Below are positions 15,526-24,154 of a stretch of 64,000 nucleotides of DNA, piece after piece; positions within the stretch are counted from its first letter, which is position 1; each line of letters opens with the position of its first letter. The stretch is taken from assembly GCF_024972735.1 (NCBI RefSeq), contig NZ_CP087723.1, positions 2,542,001-2,606,000 on the forward strand, in the 5' to 3' direction. The stretch is from Halalkaliarchaeum sp. AArc-CO. GTDB lineage: Archaea; Halobacteriota; Halobacteria; Halobacteriales; Haloferacaceae. The translations under genes were made by a program, and so were the position numbers. The notes beneath the pieces are model-generated. The model saw only the letters and a program-made list of their open reading frames with translations, searched no databases and was not told where the DNA came from.

Positions 15526-15545
15526 GGATATTTTAATTTATATCC
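15526..15545. repeat. AT-rich 20-bp palindrome upstream of cspA
   Basis: GGATAT (15526-15531) and ATATCC (15540-15545) flank TTTAATTT. It lies about 90 bp before cspA and 106 bp past the end of the acyl-CoA dehydrogenase gene. It could be a regulator site or a weak terminator. Confidence 0.3.
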
Positions 15546-15651
15546 ACCCAGACGTTGGACTCTCGGTCTCAAACCCGTCCGGGCGGTCACCGAACTGCAC
15601 GAGTTCCGTGGTTCTGCGAATTTCTCCGTTTCCTGTCCGGGTTTCGGTCGA

Positions 15652-17562
15652 CTATGCCGCCAATCGATCGGGATCGACGCTGTCGTACCGGACGATCGCG
15701 TCGAAATACGCCATCGGGATCGCCTCGCCGGTCGTGATCCCCCGGGCGTGTGGCTCCGAAAACGTCTTTCTGACGAAGAGGCGGGCGACGACTGCCTCCC
15801 GTGCGTCCCCCCGTTCCGCCAGCGATCGCTGAGCACGCGACAGCAGCAGGGCAGCGGTGAGCACATCGTACACGTATTCGGTCACTTCCTTCGCTTCGTG
15901 TTGGGCGTAGTCGTCGTCCCCGGTCGCAAGCGTCACGAGCGCCTCCTTGAGCGCCCGGAACTCCTCGCGTACTGTCGCGACCTGCGCCTCCAGGATCGGG
16001 TGGTCGACGTCGTCGAGATAGCCCTCGACGAGCGGGAGCAGTTCCTCGTGGGCGCGTTCCGTCTCCATCGCCCGGAGAACGTCGAGCGAGAGGATGTTGG
16101 CCGTCCCCTCCCAGATGGGAAGCGCCTGGACGTCGCGGTAGAGCCGATGGGTGACGAACTCGCGGACGTACCCGTTGCCGCCCTGGATCTCCATCGCGTA
16201 GGAGGCGGTGTCGACGGCGGCGCGGGTGGTCACGTGTTTCGACACCGGCACGAGGAGCCGCATGAGCCGGAACGCGCGGTCGTCCTCGTGGTCGCGCTCG
16301 TACCGGTCGAACCACCGGGCGGCCTCCATCGCAAACGCGAGCGTCGCCTCGTGGGTGACCGCCATTTCGACGAGATCGCGCTGTAACAGCGGGAACTCCG
16401 CGATCGGCTGTCCGAACGCCTCCCTGTTTGCGGCGTGGATCTTGCTCTCAAGGAGGAGCCGGCCGATGATCCCGACCGCGCCCACGGAGTTCGTGATCCG
16501 CTCCCAGTTCAGCATCGTGGTCATGTATTTGAACCCCCGCTCGGGCTCCCCGACGAGGTATCCGATGGTCCCGTCGAACTCCACCTCGCCCGTGGGGACG
16601 CTTTCGGTGCCCAGCTTGTCTTTGAGCCGGCGGTAGCGCTGCTGGTTCAACTCGCCGTTCGGGAGCTCGTGGGGGACCAGAAACAGCGACAGCCCCGCCG
16701 TTCCCTCGGGGGCCTCCGGGCGGCGGGCGAGCGCAAGCGTCCCCTGGGCGTCGATGTTCGAGCAGAACCACTTGTCGCCGGTCAACTCGTACGTCCGGGC
16801 CTCGATCGGGTCGTCGGCTCCGACCTCCCCGCCGTCGCCGTGGACGGCCCGTCCGTCCTCGTCGCCCGAGGCCGTCTTCCCCTCCCCGTTCGCGGTTCCC
16901 TCCTCGACGTCTTCTCCGGTCGCCTCGCCCCCGGCGGCCCCCGTTGCATCCCGTGGAATGCCGACGGGGTTCGCGACCGTTTCGGTGGCCCCGACGTCGC
17001 TCCCGCCCTGTTCTTCGGTCAGGAACATTCCCCCTTCGATGACCTCCTCGTACTCTCGGGCGGTGAGCCCCTCGAAGTACTCCCCGTAGTGGTTCCCGTG
17101 ATCGTGATTCCGGAGCACCAGTGCCGCCCCCACCGTCATCGACTGCGAACAGACCAGACCGGTGTCGACGTACGACAGCAGCAATTGCATCGTCAGCGTG
17201 TGGATCAGCCCCAGCGGTTCGTCCCGCCCCGGCGGCGCTTCGAAGGCGTCGGCGAGAATCCCGCGCTCGTAAATCAACTCCTCGTTCTCGAACTGTTTTG
17301 GGTGATACCGAACCTCGTTTAACAGGTCGCCGTGTTTGTCGTACGTCCGAAGTTCCGGGCCGTGCTCGTCGATCACGTCGGCGTTGTCCGCGATCGTGAG
17401 TCCGACCACCTCCCCGAACTCGTCGAGGCGTTCGGTTGCCCACTCGAACTCCTCGTCCGGATACACCCGGCGTGCCGCCGTCTGCAGTGCCGGGTTCAAT
17501 CGCCAGTAGTTGACGTGTCTCCCCTCCTCGAATTCGGCGTACTCGAACGGTGGACCATCCAT
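15652..17562 (-). CDS. AidB-like acyl-CoA dehydrogenase, 636 aa
   Basis: Long-form acyl-CoA dehydrogenase related to AidB: an N-terminal all-alpha part with Tyr/Arg-rich RHVNYWRLNP, the flavin/substrate segments GGMFLTEEQGGSDVGAT and GDKWFCSNIDA, then RITNSVGAVGIIGR and the C-terminal IQGGNGYVREFVTHRLYRD, PIWEGTANI. A ~45-residue Gly/Glu/Asp low-complexity insertion sits between the flavin motif and the beta-domain (about residues 207-255). Likely role is acyl-CoA oxidation or alkyl-damage-related; substrate unknown. AT-rich sequence precedes the start (17563-17600). Confidence 0.8.
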   Translation of the reverse strand: MDGPPFEYAEFEEGRHVNYWRLNPALQTAARRVYPDEEFEWATERLDEFGEVVGLTIADNADVIDEHGPELRTYDKHGDLLNEVRYHPKQFENEELIYERGILADAFEAPPGRDEPLGLIHTLTMQLLLSYVDTGLVCSQSMTVGAALVLRNHDHGNHYGEYFEGLTAREYEEVIEGGMFLTEEQGGSDVGATETVANPVGIPRDATGAAGGEATGEDVEEGTANGEGKTASGDEDGRAVHGDGGEVGADDPIEARTYELTGDKWFCSNIDAQGTLALARRPEAPEGTAGLSLFLVPHELPNGELNQQRYRRLKDKLGTESVPTGEVEFDGTIGYLVGEPERGFKYMTTMLNWERITNSVGAVGIIGRLLLESKIHAANREAFGQPIAEFPLLQRDLVEMAVTHEATLAFAMEAARWFDRYERDHEDDRAFRLMRLLVPVSKHVTTRAAVDTASYAMEIQGGNGYVREFVTHRLYRDVQALPIWEGTANILSLDVLRAMETERAHEELLPLVEGYLDDVDHPILEAQVATVREEFRALKEALVTLATGDDDYAQHEAKEVTEYVYDVLTAALLLSRAQRSLAERGDAREAVVARLFVRKTFSEPHARGITTGEAIPMAYFDAIVRYDSVDPDRLAA

Positions 17563-17788
17563 GTGTTACAATAACAACACACACAGTGGTGATGAATATT
17601 GCTGAATTCCTGGAACGTTCCCCCTCGTTTATCCGGATCCGACCTGGGATTCTGGATCGCGGCAGAGCGCGAGGTCAGTCGATCGGGTATCGTACTCACC
17701 GGGACTCCCGAAAACCGCAGCCGGCAGGATCGGTTCGCTCCTTTCGACAGGTATTGCGTTCACGGCTTACTTGGTTCGCCGTTCACGT

Positions 17789-17990
17789 CTCCGAGGCCTC
17801 ACCTCCTCGGCAGAAAATGTGTTCACGGCTCCGAGGCCTCACCTCCTCGGCAGAAAATGTGTTCACGGCTCCGAGGCCTCACCTCCTCGGCAGAAATGTG
17901 TTCACGGCTCCGAGGCCTCACTTCGTTCGGCAGAAATGTGTTCACGGCTCACTTCGTTCGCCGTTCACATCTCCGAGGCCTCACTTCGTT
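17789..17990. repeat. 40-bp tandem repeat, about 4.5 copies
   Basis: Unit: CTCCGAGGCCTCACCTCCTC followed by GGCAGAAAATGTGTTCACGG. Copies at 17789-17828, 17829-17868 and 17869-17907 (one base shorter) are almost identical; a diverged copy starts at 17908, and partial copies with ACTTCGTTCGG continue to about 17990. Each full unit contains a CCGAGG/CCTCGG hairpin. No spacers, so not a CRISPR array. It leads directly into the tRNA-Gly palindrome. Confidence 0.7.
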
Positions 17991-18000
17991 CGGCCTCGCT

Positions 18001-18060
18001 TGCGCCGGCCGGGAGTCCCGCGAGTGAACGGAGTGAACGAGTGGGACTACGGCCGGCGCA
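18001..18060. repeat. Palindrome copying the tRNA-Gly 3' end
   Basis: Arms 18001-18019 and 18043-18060 are near-perfect inverted copies (TGCGCCGGCC at the tips, AGTCCC/GGGACT inside). The first 14 bases, TGCGCCGGCCGGGA, are identical to the tRNA-Gly 3' end at 18098-18111. The loop contains GAGTGAACGGAGTGAACG. Confidence 0.65.
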
Positions 18061-18097
18061 CGAACGAAGCGAGCGGCGAAGCCGCGAGCGAAGTGAG

Positions 18098-18168
18098 TGC
18101 GCCGGCCGGGATTTGAACCCGGGCCATGAGCTTGGAAGGCTCAGGTCCTACCACTAGACCACCGGCGC
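18098..18168 (-). tRNA. tRNA-Gly (anticodon TCC)
   Basis: On the minus strand the sequence folds as a tRNA: acceptor GCGCCGG with CCGGCGC plus A discriminator, D-arm GTGGTCTAGTGGTAGGAC, anticodon arm GAGC-CTTCCAA-GCTC with anticodon TCC, and T-arm with GGTTCAAATCC. CCA is not encoded. It lies between the GNAT gene and the palindromic/tandem repeat block; the repeats are on its 3' side. Confidence 0.93.
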
Positions 18169-18236
18169 TCACGTACAACCAGCCGGTCGCGGTTTAAGGG
18201 TGTTACTCTTTCCGGTTCCGCCCCCGATAACGGGCG

Positions 18237-18815
18237 TCAACCGCGTGGATCGTACTTATAAGTGGCCTCGTCGGGGTCGATGCCGAAGTCTTCCGGGGTC
18301 TCTTCGGGACCCTCATCCTCGGCGTCGCGCTCTGCAGCCGACTTGAACCGCTCGCGGAGCCGGTCGGGCATCTCGAACCCGTCGACGTCGATCCGGAGCG
18401 GCTGCACCTCGTCGCTCACCGTCTCGCGCTTTTCGCTGATTCGCTCGGCGATCGGCGCCGGGAGCTCCCCGGGATCCGCGAACTCGAAGCCGAACTGGAC
18501 GAGATACTCCGGCTGATCCGTAAGCGAGTAGACTTCCTCGAACCCTTCGTCGCCGGCTTTCTGGAGGAGCCGCTCGATCACGTGGGCGCCGACGCCCTGG
18601 TCGCGCCAGCCGTCGAGTACGCCGATCCCCGTGATCTCGCAGGCGTCGGGTTCCTTGTGGATCCGGATCCGCCCGAACCCCGCCCTGTCGTTGGACTCCT
18701 CGTCGACCGCGATGACGTAATCGCGCGACCGGAACGCGGCGTCGTCCAGGCCCATCGCCTCGATGTGGTCCAGAAGCCAGACCTCCTCCCGGTTTCGCGC
18801 ATCGCGGACGTACAT
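18237..18815 (-). CDS. GNAT family N-acetyltransferase, 192 aa
   Basis: The acetyl-CoA binding motif appears as TGIGVLDGWRDQGVGAHVIERLL (residues about 62-84), followed by a typical last strand with YLVQFGFEF. An extra ~70-residue acidic C-terminal part follows the domain. Substrate cannot be told; small-molecule or protein N-acetylation is possible. Single-gene unit next to tRNA-Gly. ATG at 18815 fits the family. Confidence 0.8.
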   Translation of the reverse strand: MYVRDARNREEVWLLDHIEAMGLDDAAFRSRDYVIAVDEESNDRAGFGRIRIHKEPDACEITGIGVLDGWRDQGVGAHVIERLLQKAGDEGFEEVYSLTDQPEYLVQFGFEFADPGELPAPIAERISEKRETVSDEVQPLRIDVDGFEMPDRLRERFKSAAERDAEDEGPEETPEDFGIDPDEATYKYDPRG

Positions 18816-18894
18816 GGTACACCTAACTCCCCCACGGGAGAAATCGTTTGTGGGACTCGAACCGTCGACCCCCGCCGTCCCACCCCGGCCGAGG

Positions 18895-20043
18895 CTACTC
18901 GAGTACGCCCCTGGCGATAATCTCCTTTTGAATCTCCGTGGTTCCCTCGTATATTTCGGTGATTTTGGCGTCGCGATAGAGGCGCTCGACGTCGAATTCG
19001 GTGGTGTAGCCGTAGCCGCCGTGGATCTGGACCGCCTCGTTCGTGACCGCCATCGCGGTCTCGCTGGCGTGGTACTTCGCCATCGACGCCGCGACCCGGT
19101 TGTCCTCGCCGGCGTCCGCCTGCCGGGCCGCCTCCCGGACCAGCAGCCGCGAGGCGGCGATCCGGGTCGCCATCTCGGAGAACTTGTGCCGGATCGCCTG
19201 GATGTCCGCGATCGGACCGCCGAACTGCTCGCGTTCCCCCGCGTACTCCTGCGCTTCGTCGAACGCCGCCTGTGCCAGCCCCACCGACTGGGCGGCGATG
19301 CCGATCCGACCGCCCGTGAGAATCCGGAACGCCGCCGACAGCCCCTTCCCCTCTTCTGTGAGTCGGTTCTCGGCCGGGATCCGCGCCCCGTCGAACCCCA
19401 GCGATGTCGTGTCCGAAGCGCGCAACCCGAGCTTCTCCTCTTTCTTGCCGACGGTCACCCCCGGCGTGTCGCCGGGGACCAGGAACTGCGTGACGCTTCC
19501 GGGGTCGTCCCGGTCGGTCTTCGCGAAGACGACGTACACCCCCGCCCGCTCGCCGTTGGTGATCCACATCTTCTCGCCGTCGAGGACGTACTCGTCACCG
19601 TCTCGTCGGGCGACTGTCGACATCTCGGCGGGGTTGGAGCCGGCGTGGGGCTCCGAGAGCGCGAACGCGCCGACCGGCCGGCCGTCGACCATCTCGGGGA
19701 GCCACCGCTCGCGCTGGGCCTCGGTGCCGAACGTCGCGATACAGGAGGTCGCCAGACAGTGAACCGACAGTGCGGTCGCGACCGCCAGCTGCCCGTAGGC
19801 CACGCCCTCGTTGACGACGCTGTAGGTGAGGCGGTCGGCGTCGAACCCGCCGTACTCCTCGGGGACTGTCAACCCGGTGAGATCCAGCTCGGCGAGCCCG
19901 TCCCAGACGTCCTCGGGAAACGTCTCGGTCGCGTCGGCCTCCCGGGCGCCCGGCCGGATCTCCTCGGACGCGAACTCGAAAACCAGGTCCCGGATCGCCC
20001 GCTGTTCGTCGGTGAGCGCCGAGTCGCTGGGTGGCAGTGACAT
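18895..20043 (-). CDS. Acyl-CoA dehydrogenase, 382 aa
   Basis: Normal-length short/medium-chain type acyl-CoA dehydrogenase. It shows FALSEPHAGSNPAEM, DGEKMWITNG, the REQFGGPIADIQAI segment, IHGGYGYTTEF and the catalytic Glu E366 in EIYEGTTEIQ. It would dehydrogenate acyl-CoA with FAD and pass electrons to ETF. Not adjacent to other beta-oxidation genes; the AlaX gene follows 62 bp upstream in the same direction and is probably independent. Confidence 0.88.
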   Translation of the reverse strand: MSLPPSDSALTDEQRAIRDLVFEFASEEIRPGAREADATETFPEDVWDGLAELDLTGLTVPEEYGGFDADRLTYSVVNEGVAYGQLAVATALSVHCLATSCIATFGTEAQRERWLPEMVDGRPVGAFALSEPHAGSNPAEMSTVARRDGDEYVLDGEKMWITNGERAGVYVVFAKTDRDDPGSVTQFLVPGDTPGVTVGKKEEKLGLRASDTTSLGFDGARIPAENRLTEEGKGLSAAFRILTGGRIGIAAQSVGLAQAAFDEAQEYAGEREQFGGPIADIQAIRHKFSEMATRIAASRLLVREAARQADAGEDNRVAASMAKYHASETAMAVTNEAVQIHGGYGYTTEFDVERLYRDAKITEIYEGTTEIQKEIIARGVLE

Positions 20044-20105
20044 GGGCGCCGTTTCGCTCCGGCGAAGAAAAAACTCACTCCCCGAACGCAGACTCCGATC
20101 TCAGG

Positions 20106-21395
20106 TCACTCGCCGCGCAGCCAGGCGAGGACGTCCTCCGGGTCGGCGTCGAGGCCGCCCCCCTGAGCGAACGTCGGACCGCCACCCCCGCCCCCGCCGA
20201 ACCGATCGGTGATCTCCTCGACGACGTCGCCAGCTGCGGGAGTGCCGTCGGTCGCCACCACGACGAACGGCGCGTCGCCGTCGCCGACGACCGCCGCGAC
20301 GTCCGGGGCGTCGTCCCCGCCTGTGATCCGTGCCTGGAGCCGGTCGCCGACCTCGTTGGGACCGAACCCGTCGACCGCGCCGATTCGCCACCGGTCGCCG
20401 TCCCGATCGATCGTCTCGAGCGACGAGAGCCGGGCGTCGAGCACGTCCCCTTTCAGCGACTCGAGTTCGTCCGAAAGCGCCTGGTTCTCTTCGCTGAGCC
20501 GGGCGACCGCCTCCGGCAGTTCCTCGACCCCGACGTCGACCTCCCGGGCGGCAGACAGCGCTGCCCGATGGACCGTCGCGTCCCGCTGGATCCCAACGGG
20601 CCCGACCGCGAACTCGATTCGTGTGAGCCCCTCGCCGGGATTCGACCGCGAGAGCACCTCTACTGGCCCGATTTCGGCTGTGTTCGACACGTGGGTCCCT
20701 CCACAGGCGGCGGCGTCCCACGCCGAGCCGTCGAGCGCGAGCGCCTCGACTGCCTCCTCGGGGTCGACATCGCCGAGGTTCCCCTGCGTGTCGCCGCCGA
20801 CGGTGACGATCCGGACGGTGTCGGCACCGGCCATGACACCCTCCTCGGTTTTGGTGTTGAACGCCACCGACTCGTGGTCGCGGGCGGTCTCCACGTCGAC
20901 TTCACCCCACGACACCGGAAGCGAGTCCCACACCGCCCGGTTGGTCAACCGCTCGAGTTCGACGAGCGCCTCGTCGTCGACGTCGGAGGGCGTCGCGAAG
21001 TCGACCCGAACCTTCCTGTCGTCGATGTCGAAGCCACCGTATCCCAGGTCGTCAAACAGCCGCCGCCCGGCGCCGTACAGCACGTGACTCGCCGTGTGGG
21101 CGCGCATACAGTACGTGCGGAACGTGTCGTCGACGATACATTCGACCTCCTGGCCGGGCTCGAAGGTGGATGCGAGACCGTCCTCCGGTGAGGCGACACC
21201 GTGGTGAACCTCGCCGTCGACGTCCCGGACGTCGGTCACTTCGGTTCCGTCGATGAAGCCCCGGTCGGCGGGCTGGCCGCCGGAGGCGGCATAAAAGTAC
21301 GTCTCGTCCAGCACGACCGCGTCGTCGGTGACGCGGTCGACGGTGGCGGAGAACGATCGAACCGACGGGTCTTCGGGTGCGCGAGAGCCGGTCAT
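20106..21395 (-). CDS. alaX: Alanyl-tRNA editing protein AlaX-L, 429 aa
   Basis: Free-standing editing enzyme that deacylates Ser-tRNA(Ala). The zinc ligands HTASH (near residue 100) and CGGTH (near 234) of the editing domain are intact, with the YFYAASGGQPADRG glycine-rich motif at the N-terminus. The second half is a coiled coil and a DHHA1-type domain ending in a GGGGGGGPTFAQGG motif, as in long AlaX and the AlaRS C-terminal part. No AlaRS aminoacylation domain. Confidence 0.85.
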   Translation of the reverse strand: MTGSRAPEDPSVRSFSATVDRVTDDAVVLDETYFYAASGGQPADRGFIDGTEVTDVRDVDGEVHHGVASPEDGLASTFEPGQEVECIVDDTFRTYCMRAHTASHVLYGAGRRLFDDLGYGGFDIDDRKVRVDFATPSDVDDEALVELERLTNRAVWDSLPVSWGEVDVETARDHESVAFNTKTEEGVMAGADTVRIVTVGGDTQGNLGDVDPEEAVEALALDGSAWDAAACGGTHVSNTAEIGPVEVLSRSNPGEGLTRIEFAVGPVGIQRDATVHRAALSAAREVDVGVEELPEAVARLSEENQALSDELESLKGDVLDARLSSLETIDRDGDRWRIGAVDGFGPNEVGDRLQARITGGDDAPDVAAVVGDGDAPFVVVATDGTPAAGDVVEEITDRFGGGGGGGPTFAQGGGLDADPEDVLAWLRGE

Positions 21396-21494
21396 GTCCG
21401 TCGGAACGTGGTCCGGTTCGATAAAACTGTCCGCGATGGCGGTACCTGCCGGAGCCCGGCGCTGCTTCCGACGGGACCCGGCGGGACGAGACGG

Positions 21495-22016
21495 CTACTC
21501 GTCGACCAGTTCCACGTCGAGGTGTTCTTCGACCGCGCGGACGACGGACCCGCCGACGTTCGCGCGGGCGGCACGGCCCTGTTCGATCGCCAGGAGGTCG
21601 TCCTCGTCGACGTCGAGCTCTGCGGCGAGTTCTTCGATGCGGAGCCCGGCGTCCTGCCTGGCGCGCTCGGCGCGCTCGCCGTAGTCGGAGAGGAGATACG
21701 GCAGCCGGTCTTTCTCGTAATCAGTGCCCTCCTTTTCCCAGTGGCTCGAATCGCCCTTGCCGGCGTCGTACATTTTGGCCGCCCGCTGGGCCGCCCGCTT
21801 CTTCCGGCTGGGCCCGTCGTCGTCCCGAGAGCCTTCCCGCTCGTGTTTCTTTTCGGTCTGCTTGCGGTTGCTGCCGTGCGGTTCACAGTCGCGACACACC
21901 AGAAGCTCCGCGCCGGCGACGTTGGCGAGTCGGAGATTCCCCGTCTCCCGCCCGCACAGTTCGCAGGCGTCGCCGTCGCCGCCGCCGCCACCCCCGCCCG
22001 TGGAATACTTGGCCAT
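21495..22016 (-). CDS. Archaeal multiprotein bridging factor 1 (aMBF1), 173 aa
   Basis: N-terminal zinc ribbon with CELCG and CRDC pairs, a Lys/Arg-rich linker, and a C-terminal XRE-type HTH (YGERAERARQDAGLRIEELAAEL...LLAIEQG). This is the domain order of archaeal MBF1, a ribosome- and transcription-associated factor. The HTH-CBS regulator gene is divergent 98 bp away. Confidence 0.85.
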   Translation of the reverse strand: MAKYSTGGGGGGGDGDACELCGRETGNLRLANVAGAELLVCRDCEPHGSNRKQTEKKHEREGSRDDDGPSRKKRAAQRAAKMYDAGKGDSSHWEKEGTDYEKDRLPYLLSDYGERAERARQDAGLRIEELAAELDVDEDDLLAIEQGRAARANVGGSVVRAVEEHLDVELVDE

Positions 22017-22084
22017 GTGTCGGGGTACGCGCCCGTCCTTTTAAAGGGTCGGTCGCCGGACACGGCGACACCGCAGCCCAAACC

Positions 22085-22092
22085 CTTATCAA
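22085..22092 (+). promoter_or_regulatory. TATA box of the HTH-CBS gene
   Basis: CTTATCAA at 22085-22092 is 23-30 nt before the ATG at 22115, in an AT-rich stretch otherwise flanked by GC-rich DNA. Confidence 0.5.
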
Positions 22093-22114
22093 TAACTCCT
22101 GGTTATTTACGGAC

Positions 22115-22654
22115 ATGGAACTGCCGACGCCGCAGGACTTGCGCGAGCGGCGGACCGAGCTCGAACTCACCCAGAGCGAACTCGCAGACGCCGCCGGAGT
22201 TTCACAGCCGCTCATCGCCCGGATCGAAGGCGGAGACGTCGACCCACGACTGTCGACGCTCCGACGGATCGTGGCCGCCCTCGACGAGGCGGAAGGGGAG
22301 GTCGTTCGTGCAAAGGACCTGATGCACGAGTCCGTGGTGAGCGTCGAGCCGGACGACGCCGTAAGCGAGGCAGTCGACCTGATGGAGCGGGAGGCGTACT
22401 CCCAGCTGCCGGTGTTGCAAAACGGCGTGCCGGTCGGTTCGATCAGCCAGAGCGACGTCATCCACGCCGGCGGGAACGTCGGAAACGAACCCGTAAGCGA
22501 GATTATGAGCGAATCGTTCCCGACGGTGTCACAGGACGTGACCGTCGACGAGATTCGCAACCTGCTGGACCACTACAAGGCGGTCGTCGTCACCGAGGGG
22601 GGCGAAGCCGTCGGAATCATCACCGAGGCCGACATTGCCGCCCACCTCTCGTGA
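22115..22654 (+). CDS. XRE-HTH plus CBS-pair regulator, 179 aa
   Basis: An N-terminal XRE-type HTH (RRTELELTQSELADAAGVSQ, ARIEGG) is joined to two CBS domains (VKDLMHESVVSVEPDD... and VSEIMSESFPTVSQDV...). CBS pairs bind adenine nucleotides, so this may sense energy state. Its stop overlaps a GTG that could begin the next gene (GTGA), consistent with an operon. Confidence 0.85.
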   Translation: MELPTPQDLRERRTELELTQSELADAAGVSQPLIARIEGGDVDPRLSTLRRIVAALDEAEGEVVRAKDLMHESVVSVEPDDAVSEAVDLMEREAYSQLPVLQNGVPVGSISQSDVIHAGGNVGNEPVSEIMSESFPTVSQDVTVDEIRNLLDHYKAVVVTEGGEAVGIITEADIAAHLS

Positions 22655-22671
22655 GCGACTCCTCGAGACCA

Positions 22672-23136
22672 ATGACACGCGACAGCCCGACTGCGACGGT
22701 GACGGTCCGGGGCGACCGGACGATACTGCTTTCGAACACGCCCACAGTGCGCGAGAAGTACGGCTGGGAGTCCCGACGGTTTACGATCCACTGTCACACC
22801 GGCCGGATCGTCACCGGCCGCTGGGCCGGCGTTCCGCTCGGACCCGTAATCGAGGCGGCAGGGTTCCCGGACGACACGACACACGTGCTGGCGACAGGAG
22901 GGGACGGCCACCGGGCGTGCATCGAGATCGGGCCGACGCTGGACGGTCTGGTCGGCTTCGTCTGTGCGGAGATCGATCGAGGCCACGACGACGAGTTCGA
23001 CGACGACTGGCAGGATACCCCCCGGCTGCTCGCACCCGACATCGACTCCGCCCGGACGGTCCGGGACGTAGTGGCGATCACCGCGCTGTCGCTGACGTCC
23101 GGAGAGGACCCGGAGACGTACGAGGCAATTACCTGA
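22672..23136 (+). CDS. Small protein resembling the sulfite-oxidase Mo-binding fold, 154 aa
   Basis: The segment RFTIHCHTGRIVTGRWAGVPLGPVIEAAG followed by HVLATGGDGHRACIEI looks like the core of the oxidoreductase molybdopterin-binding fold (W.G.PL.. and .DG.), but the protein is half the usual length and no Cys ligand position can be confirmed. Start at ATG 22672; an in-frame GTG at 22651 overlaps the stop of the upstream HTH-CBS gene, so the two are probably cotranscribed. The assignment is tentative. Confidence 0.5.
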   Translation: MTRDSPTATVTVRGDRTILLSNTPTVREKYGWESRRFTIHCHTGRIVTGRWAGVPLGPVIEAAGFPDDTTHVLATGGDGHRACIEIGPTLDGLVGFVCAEIDRGHDDEFDDDWQDTPRLLAPDIDSARTVRDVVAITALSLTSGEDPETYEAIT

Positions 23137-23201
23137 GTGACGGCCCGGACGAGCGGTCGATCACCTGAGCGACTTATCCGTCCAGCGCCCGTAGTTTCCG
23201 C

Positions 23202-23657
23202 ATGGACGATCCGGGGGCAGAGGAGAGATCCGAGGAACGGACAGTCCTCATCTACGACGGCGAGTGTCCGTACTGTTCGATCGCGGCGACGGCAGTCCGC
23301 CGGCTCGATGACGTCGCGGTGGTCTCGTGGTACGACGATGACGCCCAAGAGTTCCTGGCGGCGCAGTTCGGGGAGGCGCCCTTCGCGATGGTGCTCGTCG
23401 ACGCCGACGAGGGCCGCGTCTACGCGGGCCGGGCTGCGGCCCGGGAGCTCGCCGACCGGGCGGGCACCCCCAACCTGGTCGGATCGCTGCTTCGGGACAA
23501 CTACGAGCGGATCGCCTCCGCTGTCGGTCGCGCCAGCGGCCGCGACCGCGAGGCGGATCCGTATCACGAGGAGTACCGGATCGAGGAGCCGGCGGCGCAG
23601 CAGTTCGACGCGCTCGCGGCCGCCGCACGCGAGGCGATGCCGGAGGAACTACGGTAG
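23202..23657 (+). CDS. DCC family thiol-disulfide oxidoreductase (DUF393), 151 aa
   Basis: The N-terminal signature IYDGECPYCSIAATAVRRLD contains the D-x-E-CxxC motif of the DCC family, in a thioredoxin-like fold. The rest is Arg/Glu/Ala-rich, ordinary for the family in haloarchaea. It is probably a cytoplasmic redox protein with unknown partner. Same strand as the DUF123 gene 20 bp downstream. Confidence 0.8.
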   Translation: MDDPGAEERSEERTVLIYDGECPYCSIAATAVRRLDDVAVVSWYDDDAQEFLAAQFGEAPFAMVLVDADEGRVYAGRAAARELADRAGTPNLVGSLLRDNYERIASAVGRASGRDREADPYHEEYRIEEPAAQQFDALAAAAREAMPEELR

Positions 23658-23677
23658 CGCGGGACCGACCGTCGACG

Positions 23678-24154
23678 ATGACCGGACGGAGTCGGACGGA
23701 GGGGAAACTTCCGTCGAACGGAACGTACACGCTCCTCGTCGACGTCGACGATCGGTTCGAGACCGACGTCGGCGCGCTGGGCGAGCAGCGGTTCGACGCG
23801 CCCGTCTACTGTTACACGGGAAGCGCGTTCGGCACGGGCGGGTTCAGCCGGATCGACAGACATCGACGGCTCGCCGAGGGCGAGAGCGACGCACGGCACT
23901 GGCACGTCGATTACCTGCTCGGCCATCCCGCGACGTCGCTTTCGGCAGTCGTCAAAGCCCACGGCGAGGACGTCGAGTGCACCGTCGCCGGCCGGCTCGG
24001 CGACGGACCGATTCCCGGGTTCGGGGCGTCCGACTGCGACTGCCCGAGCCACCTCGTCTCCCGGGAGGATTTCGACGCCGCGCGCCGAGAAGTGCAAACA
24101 GTCCACGCCGAAGCCGTCGATGCTGCAGCCGTCACTGTCGAGCGATTCGAGTGA
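23678..24154 (+). CDS. DUF123 GIY-YIG-like nuclease family protein, 158 aa
   Basis: Pattern of the DUF123 family: NGTYTLLVDVDD, PVYCYTGSAFGTGGFSRIDRH and HWHVDYLLGH, with CDCPSHL near the C-terminus. The family is related to GIY-YIG endonucleases and is found fused to or near endonuclease III in some archaea. Activity has not been inferred here from more than fold resemblance. Follows the DCC gene with 20 bp spacing. Confidence 0.75.
   Translation: MTGRSRTEGKLPSNGTYTLLVDVDDRFETDVGALGEQRFDAPVYCYTGSAFGTGGFSRIDRHRRLAEGESDARHWHVDYLLGHPATSLSAVVKAHGEDVECTVAGRLGDGPIPGFGASDCDCPSHLVSREDFDAARREVQTVHAEAVDAAAVTVERFE

Noticed and set aside
17789-17990. CRISPR array
   Set aside because: Units are adjacent with no unique spacers, units carry internal hairpins and there are no cas genes.
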